Notes under the pieces: generated by a model | Database searches by the model: none | Told to the model about the DNA's origin: nothing | What the model saw: the letters and a program-made list of their open reading frames with translations, nothing else | Translations under genes and position numbers: made by a program | Shown: positions 12,701 through 27,539 of the stretch, piece by piece | Layout: the number at the start of each line of letters is the position of its first letter | Numbering within the stretch: the first letter of the stretch is position 1 | From: Mya arenaria | Taxonomy: Eukaryota; Mollusca; Bivalvia; Myida; Myidae | Length of the DNA: 64,000 bases | NCBI RefSeq assembly: GCF_026914265.1 | Contig: NC_069134.1 | Location: 9,045,758-9,109,757, forward strand | Reading direction: 5' to 3'

Positions 12701-15700
12701 CTGCCCTGTAGAAGAAAAAACTATTCATTTAATATCTAGTAATATACAAAGGAATAGGGGATGATTTCGGAAATTACGACGTTTATATTGTGCCCCAGCC
12801 CTGTTTATGTCCATGCCCCATGTTGTTAGCAGAACGGGCTTAAAGTTGAAAACAGTAAACATATCCAATTGATATGTTTCACTGTTTTGAAAAATGAAAT
12901 AACAGTTTGAGTCCATTGATATATTTCAATAAATCAATGGAAAGCACATATTAAGGTGTCGGTTGATGTGCAGTTTTAAGATATTTGGGACTTTTTAACT
13001 ATTCCTTTTTTCATGATCAATTAAATCACGTAATCATATAAGCACATAGTGTTTGAACTGTGTACATTTGGCAGAAATATATCTATATTTACCCTCTATA
13101 TTTTTACATATATTTTAGCGACATGCACTGAAAACCAGTTTCAATGTAGTAATGGGAGTTGCATACGTCTACAACTACGATGTGACGGTCAAACACACTG
13201 TCCCTTTAACGAGGACGAGACTGGATGTGGTAAACGTGGCCTTTTCCTTATAGAAACGCGTCTTATAAATTGCTGATTTGATTGTAGCTTCATTACTTGG
13301 TCCATGCATAAGCTGAACAGATTTTTTATCTTTACAGTTCCAGTCAATTACCATTTCAATAGCAGTAAAATATAATTTATTCAATATCCTTTAACTGGAA
13401 CGCCATTACCAATTTTGTATTTCATAACGTAAATAAAAAGAAATATTTCACTAATGTAGGTTTTTTTTTCTGTGACATCCTGTTTGAGATACAGGTGTTT
13501 ATTCTCTGTAGTTGCCATCAAGGGTTATAATTCTGTTCCAGTCACGCTTTCCGATGGATGGTCTGGTGGTGTTGCAGTGCAGATAGGAGGAGAGGGCCAC
13601 AAACTGTGTTTCAGCCAGAGTATGGCCAATGGGAGCACAGCTCTATGCAGACAGGCTGGATTAAGGTTGGAGTTTGTCTGTACTATGGATTTTTAACAGA
13701 GTTTATGTGTGGAACGTGATATAGACTAACAAATGGCTGCATTCAAATGAAAGCTGTTAAACGTTTTGCTGCATATATTCTGTTATGATTTAATAGGAAT
13801 GCGGATCTATTTACACTAAGAAATGTGCCTAAAAATGAGAAACACCTTAAATTTAATTACCTTCAGTTATATAAGTAGTTAAATTTGAAGAATATTTACT
13901 GCATTTGACATTAAAATTAAACTGTTTTCTTCGCAATAATACACCTTGTTCGCAACTTTTTAAAAAAAAAATGAGAAGCTATTAGGTGATGTGGTGAAAT
14001 AAAATAAAAAAAATGAATTCGTAAACATGGTTATAAAACGCTAGTTTAATAGCATATAAATATATTTCTAAATGATTCAGCGTCGTAGATTACTTCATTA
14101 GAACGTTTTGATATAACATAATATTCTCTTTTTTTTTAAATGTATACAATAACTTTTTGGGGCATTTAAAGCGCAGTCGAAAAAAGATACAAGATACAAA
14201 AATCTTTATTTAAAGTCAGGTGTATGGTAACAAGAATCATTAGAAGAATGAGCTATTTTCCGACATGAATAAGAAACATACATACCATATTAACACATAA
14301 GAAAGAGCTGGTGACCTGTAAATAAAAGCATATAGTTTCAATTAAGTACAATATTTGAACATTTATTTACATATGCTGTTTCTTATTATAGTCATGCTTA
14401 CAATTACAGAAAGTAAGATGGATTAGAGAACTGAATTCAATGATAACATCAACTATTTTTCCCTGCTGTACGACCAGTCCACATGCGCACATACACTTAT
14501 CTTGTCGACATACCAATGTAAAATGGCTAGTTCTTTTAAGGGTATAAGAATAATCGTATGCCTTTTACACATCAAAATTGTTAGTAGCATTATATACATG
14601 GGACTAACAGCAAGGTACAGTGATGTGTAGTTGGTAAAAATGTTATACTAGTAATTAATTTAGCTTTCTAGAAAAAAATCTTTGAAAAGTATTACTAAGA
14701 GGCGTTATTTAATTTATGATGTAATTTAAATACTACTTGATTGTGCTGATATTATCAGAAACAGTAGCGTACAAAGGCATGGTTGCTCCTACGATTGGGT
14801 CAATCCCTCCGTACAGGCAACCATCCAAATCTCTGCCCGGTCACTGTCCTGACAGTATCAGCAGCTACCATGCGCATTATTAGAATGTTAATTGAAATTG
14901 CCAAATCGTAACACCTAAACAAATATTTGCCGAAAGAACCCCACAAGTAGTTGTATGTGTTCGACAGATGTTATATAAATTTGGAAACAATCATAAGTAG
15001 ATATCAGCCCTTGTTTTTTAATTAGATATTTTTTAGTCATAATCAAAATGCCCCCTGAAATCCCTTCTGGAAATTGAAAGCCACATTTGGTCGTAAACAA
15101 GAAAGAAACATCTACATGGTATATATTAGCGACAAACATATTAATAAAGGTGAGTAATTGTGTAAATACATTAAAAGTAATACTCGGAACAATGGCCTTA
15201 TATATGTCACTTTTATTAAAACCATAAATATTTGCAAAATGTACAAATGTGTCTGATGGATCGATGGACAAGCTTATGTGAGCTTTAAAGATAATACTAG
15301 TAAAACATGTAAATGATTTAAAAATACAAGGAATGTAACAACAAATAGAAAATAACTTCAGTCAACTTAACTTATCTCCCCTAACGTAATAGAAAAATAC
15401 AAGCTTTTATGTAGTTTATTCGTGTAGCGATGACTCACTGGTACCGGATTTTCAAACTCAAACATTTTTTTTTAAAAATCAAAAAAAATCTTATAATTGC
15501 TTACTAAAAATTATAATACCGAATATGTAAAAAAATATTGAATTTTTTTTTTTCAAATATGCACTTTGTATTGTATAATATACATATTACATATTCGGTA
15601 TTATAATTTTTAGTAAGCAATTATAAGATTTTTTTTTGATTTTTTAAAAAAATGTTTGAGTTTGAAAATCCGGTGCCAGTGCGATGCCTTTAGGCTGACC

Positions 15701-18700
15701 GCTATTGGTGTACTGAATAAACAAATATATTTTAGAGACACATTAATTATATATTTATACCCTGGCCCAAAAGCCTGCGGTCGGATTTCGTCCAAGAACC
15801 TTTTTTCAACACACGAATAACAAGAAAAATGAGTTACCAGATGTTTTGTTTAATTTTATTTATATGGAAGGCTATTAATAAACACCGAGCCGTCGTACAC
15901 CGTACTATGGCTTACAGTCATTTGATGTTTTTTAATGTTAAAGAATTGTTTGTAAATTTAGTTTTTATAAGTAATGAGCAAGCTATGATTGCAATGATAC
16001 CTATATGATATGGGATTGTCGTTGTCTTGTCGTTGTAAGACTACTCGCCATTGTGTTGGCTCTTGTCCGCTAAACCCAGTATGGGCCTCACACTATAGTC
16101 TACAGTTCCATTTAAGATTGCTATCTATATATCCGTATATGTTAACCTCGTATTCCTGACCATTTTAGGTATGCAACCGAAGTAACAGCAATTAAAATAA
16201 CAGAACACACTGGAAAGTTTGCTTCAATAACAGATCATGGAGGAAACATTTCATTTACGTCATGCGAATCCTGTGACCTAGACAAAACAACGCTCCTTGC
16301 GTGTTCGGATGAAGGTGACTGGCTTTTATAAAACAAACATAGACTAAACATACATCAATACAAACAAAATTGCTCTACCTATCGCTATGAAGGCTGCTTG
16401 TTTAGTATTTTTCCTGTATGGGACTTTTTCACGAAGTTTCTACTACACTATCGGTGCAATTCGACTAGACGTCAGTAAAATGTCTGGCCACGAGGAGTAT
16501 CAATGTAGTTTACTTTAAATTAAAGTTTTCAGTCTCCATGCGATTAGCTTTTTCGGGAAAATATATTTTAAATGGATACTAATTTGGTTCCCAGATCGTG
16601 CATTTATTATTAATTATTTCAGGCTGTGGTCAAAAGTCTAATGAATATAGAAAGAAGAGGGTTATAGGCGGATCGGTGTCCGCAAAGGGTGAATGGCCGT
16701 GGATAGTTGGGCTCAGAATTGGATCCGGCAATGTTATTTGCGGAGGTTCAATAATTGGAGAGTCTTGGGTTTTAACTGCCGGACATTGTGTGAATGAGTA
16801 AGTTTAGTTTTCTATATTATGTAAATACAGAAATGCATCGAATTGTGTATTTTACCAGTATGCCCGAATACTGTAAAGGTGTTTTATTGCTGTATTCATT
16901 GATAGCTTACATTTTCCCATCTTAACCAACTTTGATATTTGTTCGAAATAAATCAAGGAAAAGAAAAAACACGTCTTTTAAACATCGCACATATAACGTC
17001 CTTTATATTCACCATTCCTTTTTTAGTCTCGCTCAAAATCCTCAGGAGGTATCTATTGTTTCTGGTGTGAGCGATATTAATGATGACTCGCGTCAAGTGA
17101 GATTTGCATCTGAGATTGTAATACACCCGGATTACAACTTCATCTACAATGCTGATATTGCTCTTATTCGCCTTCAACGTCCTTTTACGTTTACAAGCGA
17201 TATAAGGTCAATATGTTTGCCTTGGGACAAAAGGCAATTTTCACCGGACTCGAACTGCTTTATAGCAGGCTACGGTGTATGGGACATGAAAGGTAACACT
17301 TCGTTCCACCAATCACACATGTTTGTTTCTTCCTGCTGGACTTGTCTTGAAGGTTTCATTTGATAATATGTTTGAATCATTTGACATGTACGACCTATAA
17401 TACTGGTATTAATATTGTGTAGCTTTTTGTGTTTGTCAAATTTTGCAAATCTAAATCAAGGGGTGAAAGCGAAATGTTATATCTTCTTCTTTATTTAATG
17501 TCACTTATGACCTTTTCGCATTCACCCCTCGAAATGCGTGTGATAGTTTTTAATGTACATACAAGAGGTAATAGCTTATGTTTAAATCGTATTGATTTCT
17601 TATTCGTAGATTATTATACAACTATTGCTCCACGATTTCTCCGACACGTTCGTATAAAGGTGATCAGCCATAGCACCTGTGGAGAACTCTACTCTTATAA
17701 GACCTACATCCGAGACAGCATGATGTGTGCTGGGTACACGGGGGGAGGAATCGACGCCTGCAAGGTAGAATAGTGGTAATAACACAATGCAACAACAGCT
17801 CTCCATTATATGTATTAAATAAGTAACAAAAAAAGTTGTTGGATTCAAAACTGGGCAAATATTTTTTAGGATCCATTGGTTAATTATTTTTCGAATCTTC
17901 TTGCTAATTGGAGTTGATACTGGTTATATGAAATTATATCAAATATTGATACATACTAATTTCTGATGTACCTTTATAGAAAAAACTGGCTGGCTATATT
18001 ATTTTTACATAAAAGGGTGATTCGGGAAGTGGTCTAATGTGTGAGGTGGACAATGGAAGGTGGACATTGGCCGGAGTGGTCAGTTGGGGCGATATGTGCG
18101 GGCAGACGAACAGGCCTGGAGTCTACACCAGCGTCACAGCGTTTGTCGACTGGATTGATGAAGTGACTGTTGATACCCGTATGCCATCATTTTAAAATTC
18201 GCGTTGATTCCCCTAACAGTTGAACTATAGTTGAATGGAAAAAATAAAGTACATTTAAAATCACAGGAATAAATTAGTTGCAATAAGCTTATAATATTGA
18301 AGATGATCAAATAAATAATTCAGGGGAGTGTTATGAGTGGACAATACTTTGTTTTTAATACAGAACCAACGGTGAACTGCACGTTTGAAGACGGATGGTG
18401 CGGTTATACTGATGCATCAAGTGGGGACTACTTTTGGACAAGGCAACCAGCAGACAAGTTCATCAAGGGTAAAACTAAACGCACTAAACTTAGTCAATTC
18501 TTGTGTCGAAATTATATTTAATTACTTTATAATCTATCGATACATACGGCGTTATGGATGAAAATTATAATGCGTGTTATTTTATGGCAGCTAAGATAGG
18601 CTCCACATTGAAATACACGCGTTATTAAAGCGTGATCCTTAAGAAATAAACAACCAAAGCATGGATACAGCATTCTCATTTTTTAAACTGTTCATTGCCA

Positions 18701-20749
18701 ATCAACCCCAACCACTGGCTTACGAAATTCTTTTTTTTTTTTTCTTCTGATAATTGTTATGAAAAATCCAATGGTTCAATCGATATGGCCAAACATAAAT
18801 AATTACACTGTGGACGAAGTATGAGGAAGTATGTGCGGTCATAAGCACTTTATTTGAATCAATCAAATATTCTTTTTTTTTTTTTTTTCAGATTCGTACA
18901 TGATTTATTCAATATGCATTTTACATAGCATAGTATGACATTACATAATACCAATTTACAAGCATGCTATAAGAATGCAGTTATGTTATTTATGAATAGT
19001 AATTGAGATACTATGAATGTAGAACCAATCTAAACCAAAAAAAAGACTGGGGAAAAGAAGGAAGGAAAAGAAAAAAATCATAAAACATGCATGTTAATGA
19101 TCTAATTGTACAAATGAATAAAACAATGTATCGAAATGAACAAACAACTTTTGAAAAAGTGTAGTTACAAAAACAAATTTCTTACAATTGCCCAATTACT
19201 TTTAAATTTATCTGAGATATTTGTATTTTTATAAATGTTCCATGCTAACTGAAGGCTATTTCTGAAACCAATTACTGTTGGAACACACTTTTTTCTTTTA
19301 CACAAAAAATAAATTTCTTATATTCTAATAAAAGTATATCAAATTTAAAGTTATTATTCCCAGAACCTAACAATACATACATACTGTTTATGACAATACT
19401 TGAGTCATTTGTATTCAATTTTTGTAGCATATCCTGCAATACCTCTTCTTTAATTTAACACGAAAACAAACAATGAGAAGCTCTGTAACCTGGGTATTTG
19501 CCTTTGTTTCAGGAATGGTTCTGTTTGCCGCAAGACCACACTCTAGTTCACCAAAGCCAGCAAACGCAACGCTAATAACGCCAAAATTTTCAAACAACGA
19601 TCCAAAGTGTCTAAGTTTCAACTTCATGTTCAGCACAAACTCGAATCTAACATTTTCGGTCTATGGTTTAAGCAAAGAAAACGAAAATCCTACAGAAAAT
19701 GAAAGAAGCAAGGATCTGATTTGGCAAGTAACTAGTCATTATCGCTCGTCAAATACTTGGAGGTCAACAGAAGTCTTTATACCAAGGAAAACAGTTCAGT
19801 TGATGATGAACGTTTACCATGACCAAGGCACTGTGTTTGGCCTTGGATTAGACAATGTTACACTAAGCGATGGCCAGTGTATAGGTATGTAATGCATTAT
19901 GAAACTTACTTAATGTTAACTCATTGGCAATGTAGGACAAATGACTTTGAATTGTGCTCAACATAGTAAAATAAATATGTCGTTGAAAATTTGTTTTGGT
20001 AGGAACAAACATTGATCTTTTCCTTTGTATATAACATTCATGATGCACACACATTGTTTTAGCATTTTAGCAATTTTTAATAACTTAAATAATATTTTAA
20101 CCACTTACAGCGAACGAGTTTCTATCATGTGATTTTAGTGATAGAAACTCCTGTCTCTTTACCGAGTCTACGGATAGAAATGCCGTTTCCTGGATGTTGA
20201 AATCCAATGACAAAAATGGTAAGTATTAGTACACTTATATGAAACTTATATATATAATTGATATTTTTATTTTATTTTGAAACAATATAAATGTTAATGA
20301 CGCTTATATGCTGTAAACACGATAACGTGTCTCTTTTTTAACAATATTTACCATTTTCTTCAGGTAACTATATCGTGGCAGGAGGCAACAAGTCAACATT
20401 TGGTTTCATGGCAATCTCACAGTTAATTTCACCACCACTTACATCACTGTTTACTGGACTTCCCCATTGCGTGCATTTTAAAGTGAACAAGTTCAGTAAC
20501 TCTACGGCGAATTTGATTCTAGCAACATATGTGTCCATCGGTGGTACGTTAAATAACCAGAAAATATTCTGGACGTCGGAAATTTTACCGACCCTTGTTT
20601 GGACCTCAGTAAAAATAACTGTTCTGCCACAGACAATGGACGAATATTTTGATCACGTGGTTTTTGAAATTCGGAGGCAACACTATGCAACTGATTTAAT
20701 TCAGTTTGGTCTCGATGACATCTATGTCACAGATGGGATATGTGTGTAA
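2383..20749 (+). CDS. Secreted CUB/mucin/LDLa/SRCR/trypsin/MAM mosaic serine protease
   Basis: Twenty exons: 2383-2413, 6104-6264, 6542-6779, 6880-7685, 7908-8124, 8302-8861, 9141-10820, 10942-11185, 12416-12532, 13119-13229, 13512-13665, 16169-16314, 16623-16797, 17027-17292, 17610-17764, 18016-18178, 18364-18468, 19513-19884, 20111-20218, 20364-20749. All introns are GT-AG, all phases agree, and the total is 6195 nt (2064 residues plus TAA). Predicted order by residue: signal peptide 1-19 (split by intron 1), CUB1 about 28-143, Ser/Thr-rich 144-370, CUB2 371-484, Ser/Thr-rich 485-630, CUB3 631-775, 20-residue repeats 795-1024 within a longer mucin-like stretch, CUB4 1188-1312, LDLa 1313-1351 and 1352-1388, SRCR 1389-1488, trypsin-like 1489-1741, MAM 1742-1900 and 1901-2064. 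The LDLa-SRCR-trypsin order is that of enteropeptidase, where MAM and CUB also occur, but here the MAMs follow the protease. Inferred role: an extracellular, glycosylated trypsin-like protease in digestion, mucus or defence. No transmembrane segment is seen. Exon choice is by eye; intron 16/exon 17 and exon 9's donor (GTAGGT) are the least certain joins. Confidence 0.85.
2611..2697. repeat. 24-bp minisatellite, about 4 copies
   Basis: The unit TATCATATTAGTAGATTAC plus 5 bases restarts at 2611, 2635, 2659 and 2683, nearly identical each time. It lies in intron 1 of the protease gene. No function is apparent. Confidence 0.9.
3490..5470 (+). mobile_element. Broken LINE in protease intron 1
   Basis: A decayed LINE reverse transcriptase in sense orientation. 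Recognisable pieces in order: [23 protein letters not shown] at 3749-3847; a stretch matching the region after [32 protein letters not shown] at about 4207-4257; [18 protein letters not shown] at about 4354-4407; [14 protein letters not shown] at about 4540-4580; and a C-terminal tail with [17 protein letters not shown] at about 5276-5330. Many stops and frame changes, so not functional. It accounts for over half of intron 1 (2414-6103). Confidence 0.85.
6880..7556 (+). CDS. Exon 4 (5' part): first mucin-like Ser/Thr-rich segment
   Basis: About 225 residues dominated by Ser, Thr and Ala with scattered Pro and Asn, typical of an O-glycosylated spacer. The exon begins at 6880 after a CAG acceptor, phase 1, and its first codons read Asp-Tyr-Glu-Glu. 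The Met codon at 6864 is intronic in this model and is not a start. The same exon continues into CUB2. Confidence 0.75.
7557..8124 (+). CDS. Exons 4 (3' part) and 5: CUB domain 2
   Basis: The first half starts at Met-Cys (7557) and contains [12 protein letters not shown], a form of the CUB opening S-P-x-Y-x-x-x-Y-P. The second half (7908-8124) contains FSIEYH, C-WDYV-I, CGLSLP and ITFHSD-----GF. The intron falls in the middle of the domain, as in CUB1, CUB3 and CUB4, so the four arose by duplication of a two-exon unit (inference). Confidence 0.8.
8302..8738 (+). CDS. Exon 6 (5' part): second mucin-like Ser/Thr-rich segment
   Basis: About 145 residues rich in Thr, Ser, Asn and Gln, with several N-x-T/S sites. 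The acceptor is the CAG ending at 8301, phase 1. The composition marks an extended glycosylated linker between CUB2 and CUB3. No internal tandem repeat is visible. Confidence 0.7.
8739..9453 (+). CDS. Exons 6 (3' part) and 7 (5' part): CUB domain 3
   Basis: The first half contains [12 protein letters not shown]. The second half opens at 9141 (after TTGACAG) with IRDFDLE, then [12 protein letters not shown] and a long insertion, then [20 protein letters not shown]. The extra 30 or so residues between the CGW and LRF parts are longer than in CUB1, 2 and 4. Confidence 0.75.
9511..10200 (+). repeat. In-frame 60-bp repeat (20 residues) with 180-bp higher-order period
   Basis: About 11.5 copies of a 60-bp unit coding for a 20-residue Ser/Thr/Asn-rich peptide (core [18 protein letters not shown]). 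Three variants alternate, marked by QTSHNTT, HKSHNTT and LKSHNTS, so the true period is 180 bp and about three trimers are present. All copies keep the frame and the N-x-T sites. It is part of exon 7 and should vary in length between alleles (inference). The long open frame on the opposite strand here is a by-product of the repeat. Confidence 0.95.
10689..11185 (+). CDS. Exons 7 (3' end) and 8: CUB domain 4
   Basis: Opens at Cys (10689) with [20 protein letters not shown] and CRWKI, then exon 8 (10942-11185) with [24 protein letters not shown] and [18 protein letters not shown]. This copy matches the CUB consensus best of the four. It ends in phase 1, ready for the LDLa exons. Confidence 0.85.
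11186..12415. other. Intron 8 of the protease gene
   Basis: 1230 bp with no supported coding exon. It holds a short imperfect duplication at about 11443-11535 (the string GATTGAAAA-TAGATC-TTTCACCTGGCAATCAACAAT occurs twice, about 59 bp apart). Otherwise plain AT-rich sequence. Confidence 0.6.
12416..13229 (+). CDS. Exons 9-10: two LDL-receptor class A domains
   Basis: Exon 9 gives six Cys and the complete calcium cage [13 protein letters not shown]. Exon 10 gives CSNGSCI and [13 protein letters not shown]: the spacing is kept, but two calcium ligands of the consensus C-D-G-x-x-D-C-x-D-x-S-D-E are replaced (His for Asp, Phe for Asp). The second domain may therefore bind calcium weakly. Both exons are phase 1-1, the usual shuffling-competent arrangement. 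Confidence 0.85.
13512..16314 (+). CDS. Exons 11-12: SRCR domain
   Basis: Exon 11 reads [17 protein letters not shown], then KLCFSQSM and CRQAGLR, which match the first half of a scavenger-receptor cysteine-rich domain (the CRQ-G signature). Exon 12, 2.5 kb downstream, adds the rest, with C-SC and LLACSDEG, after a phase-2 join. It sits directly before the protease, as in enteropeptidase and TMPRSS proteins. Confidence 0.75.
13666..15435. other. Protease intron 11, first part; unresolved degraded sequence
   Basis: No host exon is supported. A 118-codon open frame on the minus strand (14915-15271), and further minus-strand coding-like pieces toward 14750 ([11 protein letters not shown]), may be an old insertion. 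The tract GATACAAAAATCTTTATTT at 14190 would be its 3' end read backwards. I cannot name the family. Confidence 0.3.
15436..15681. mobile_element. Near-perfect inverted repeat (foldback/MITE-like)
   Basis: The left arm 15436-15530 and right arm 15587-15681 are reverse complements over 95 bp with only two or three differences by eye, separated by a 56-bp AT-rich loop. The arm ends are CACTGG-ACCGGATTTTC and its complement. There is no coding capacity. It lies in the intron within the SRCR-coding region. The near identity of the arms suggests a young insertion or ongoing gene conversion. Confidence 0.85.
16623..18178 (+). CDS. Exons 13-16: trypsin-like (S1) catalytic domain
   Basis: Exons 16623-16797, 17027-17292, 17610-17764, 18016-18178. 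The activation site KKR|VIGG is at residues 1499-1505. The catalytic triad is His1543 (LTAGHC), Asp1590 (NADIALI) and Ser1690 (GDSG). Asp1684, six before the serine, predicts cleavage after Lys or Arg. Cysteines for the propeptide link (GCGQ with SICLP) and the four usual internal pairs are present. Oddities: GDSGSG where almost all family members have GDSGGP; TAGHC for TAAHC; and AGYG for AGWG. All four exon joins are in phase. Exon 16 reads through to a stop at 18195 if not spliced at C|GTATGC. Confidence 0.9.
18364..20749 (+). CDS. Exons 17-20: two MAM domains
   Basis: Exon 17 (18364-18468) starts MAM1 with [13 protein letters not shown], and exon 18 (19513-19884) carries its jelly-roll core ending [15 protein letters not shown]. 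Exons 19 (20111-20218) and 20 (20364-20749) form MAM2, from SCDFSD to [13 protein letters not shown], closely followed by the stop. The acceptor at 18363 is used rather than the CAG at 18323, because only the former keeps phase 1 from exon 16. MAM domains usually mediate adhesion or oligomerisation. Their placement after the protease is unusual. Confidence 0.85.
18870..19440 (-). mobile_element. Possible decayed retroelement 3' fragment
   Basis: A long T run (about 18873-18888) followed by AT-rich sequence whose minus strand has coding-like stretches, such as a Phe-Arg-Asn-Ser run near 19250. This could be the tail of a minus-strand LINE in intron 17. Weak evidence; it could be simple AT-rich intron. 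Confidence 0.25.
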
Positions 20750-21959
20750 TATTTGGTTTTATCTAAGGATAAAACATATGACAATATGCGGACAGGTCAA
20801 TCGAGATACTGAGAAACTGTTTAAATGTTAAATCTCAAATGTGCCAACCCACTTTGCCTTTTCATTGTTTTCTACACTTTTTGTCTTTCAGATGATTAGT
20901 GCTCATAAATTTGCTTTCATATTCATCAAATTGCCTTATATAATTCTAATACACTGTGTATTTTGTTTACTAGATGAATTACTAATATTATCATTATTAT
21001 TATTATTACTAATAGTTTTCGAATGAATTGCTCAACCACTCGAAAACGAGTGTTATGTACTATATTTGGTGTTCTTATATTTGTGCATTGCTTTCACGTT
21101 GTTAATGATTATTGTGAATTAAAAAATTGAAATGGTGTTGCTTTACCATGAATACACATGTGAGCTGCGGTATTTTAATAGGATTTGAGACAACTGTTTC
21201 AGCTGTACTTGTTTTGAACAAAACATATAAGCCCATCAAAGCATATTTCACGTTTTAAAGTTAACAACGATGAAGATAACGTAGTGAAAACCTAATGGTT
21301 TAAATCCAGTCAGGTTGATTTTAACACTTAGTAGCATGTTTACCCAAAATAATACAACGAACATTACAGGGACAAATGCAGAAGTCTAAAATTAAAATAT
21401 AGACCCTATTGATAGGCACATAATATGAGCAAGAATAAAAACATGGCAACTTGTCAAAACCACCTTTCGAACGACGGGACAAACAAGTCAAGTCAATATT
21501 TGTTTATTGTCTGATTCTTTATAACATTTGAAACATAAGCTTTGTATAGCTTTTTACCTACATAAACGACACAGGATGCCATAGGCATGCTCTATATGTT
21601 TACTATTCGGAGACTGTGTCGGTCATCCCATTTCCTGTATGGCCTCCTGATTCCGGTCCCCTGTCACAAAGGTGTCACTGGAATGTTCTCAGTTCCAACC
21701 GTCTGATCGGAAAAAAATAAGTAAGCAACGTCTTTTTCAATCGTTTTAAAAGCGTTATCATAACAACGTTCTTTTATCGTAACAAACAAATGTAAGTCCT
21801 GGGCAACCGTTGTTCACTGCGATCTGCGATCGGTCTTAAGGGTCCACTGACACAAACTCACTGCGTGTTGTATATCGATAATACCAGAATGTTAGCTACA
21901 AGAACAATCAGAGTAGTCAAAACCAAACAAAGAAATTGTTTGAAGGAACAATCATCAAA
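20750..21959. other. 3' UTR of the protease gene and intergenic sequence
   Basis: No gene seen. The first 370 bp are probably 3' UTR. A short ATT microsatellite lies near 20988-21010. The rest is unique-looking until the satellite begins. Confidence 0.5.
21118..21123 (+). promoter_or_regulatory. Candidate polyadenylation signal ATTAAA
   Basis: ATTAAA lies 369 bp after the protease stop codon. It is the common variant of AATAAA. The assignment rests on position only. Confidence 0.4.
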
Positions 21960-26580
<4,621 letters not shown>

Positions 26581-27539
26581 CACACTCATACGTGTATTGC
26601 ATGCGCTTTGAGGACCTTGACATATATCGACGCTCGGAGGACCCATTGTTTATATGGACGCTACATCGTCGTCTTTTTCAGTATATATTGTTCATGAACG
26701 GCAATTTCCAATGTTGAAAATTATATATTGTTTCTATTTTTGGTTTCTATGAAATTGCCATTTATTTATTTGTCAATGTTTTCGAAGGCAATGAGGACCC
26801 CCATAACCTATCGGCATTACGAGGACAGTGCTAAATATTACAATGCTTGCCAACTTTGAGAGGCCTTTAAACAAAACATTTAATATGCTTCAGTTGAATA
26901 TCTGAGTTCTCAAACACTATAACAAAGAACATGTTTATGTGTGTGTTTTTAAAGAAAGAAACAGAGCCGAGACAGCGGCCGCCATACAATCTTCTTTGAC
27001 AAATATCAAATATGCATACTACTCAGAAGTTCTAAACCGCCATGGGCCAGCAAACCTATTGTTTAATTCCAACCATATTTTCTTACCAATTTATTTTCAT
27101 TGCATTTTTTAATCATATATCTTAAAGATATTTCAGTGGCTCTTCTTTTCTATATATGTATCTGTAAGGTAGCATTTTTTCTGTAAATGGCATGTTGTTT
27201 CTTTACATGGGATAGAAAATCAGAAAAGTTATATTTTGTCTTTTTATAACAGTGAAACTTAAGTTGAGTGAATCACTCATGGAGTCATTAAGTTACAAGC
27301 AGTTTCGCTTGGTATTCTTCGATTTTATTGATTTTAACATAAAACATACACATATCGTAGATATAGCGTATTTTAAGAGACTCAAATGTTTATGTCCTCC
27401 AACAAGGAAAGGTCATTGTCAACATTAGTAGAAATATTTGACCTTCGTTTTCAGGGACCATGGTAATTTTTTTCTATTTGTGGGGACTTTCTTATATGGG
27501 GAATTATCCTGATGACAGAAATTGCTTAATCATGATAAC
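26581..27539. other. Intergenic, with scattered GAGGAC motifs
   Basis: No gene seen. TGAGGACC, GGAGGACC, TGAGGACC and CGAGGACA occur at about 26609, 26636, 26790 and 26820, as they do around the other repeats from 30 kb to 45 kb. The rest is AT-rich. Confidence 0.4.

Noticed and set aside
18324-18363. CAG at 18322-18323 as the acceptor of the first MAM exon
   Set aside because: It leads to a stop after exon 16 in phase 1. The acceptor at 18362-18363 keeps the frame and has a better pyrimidine tract.
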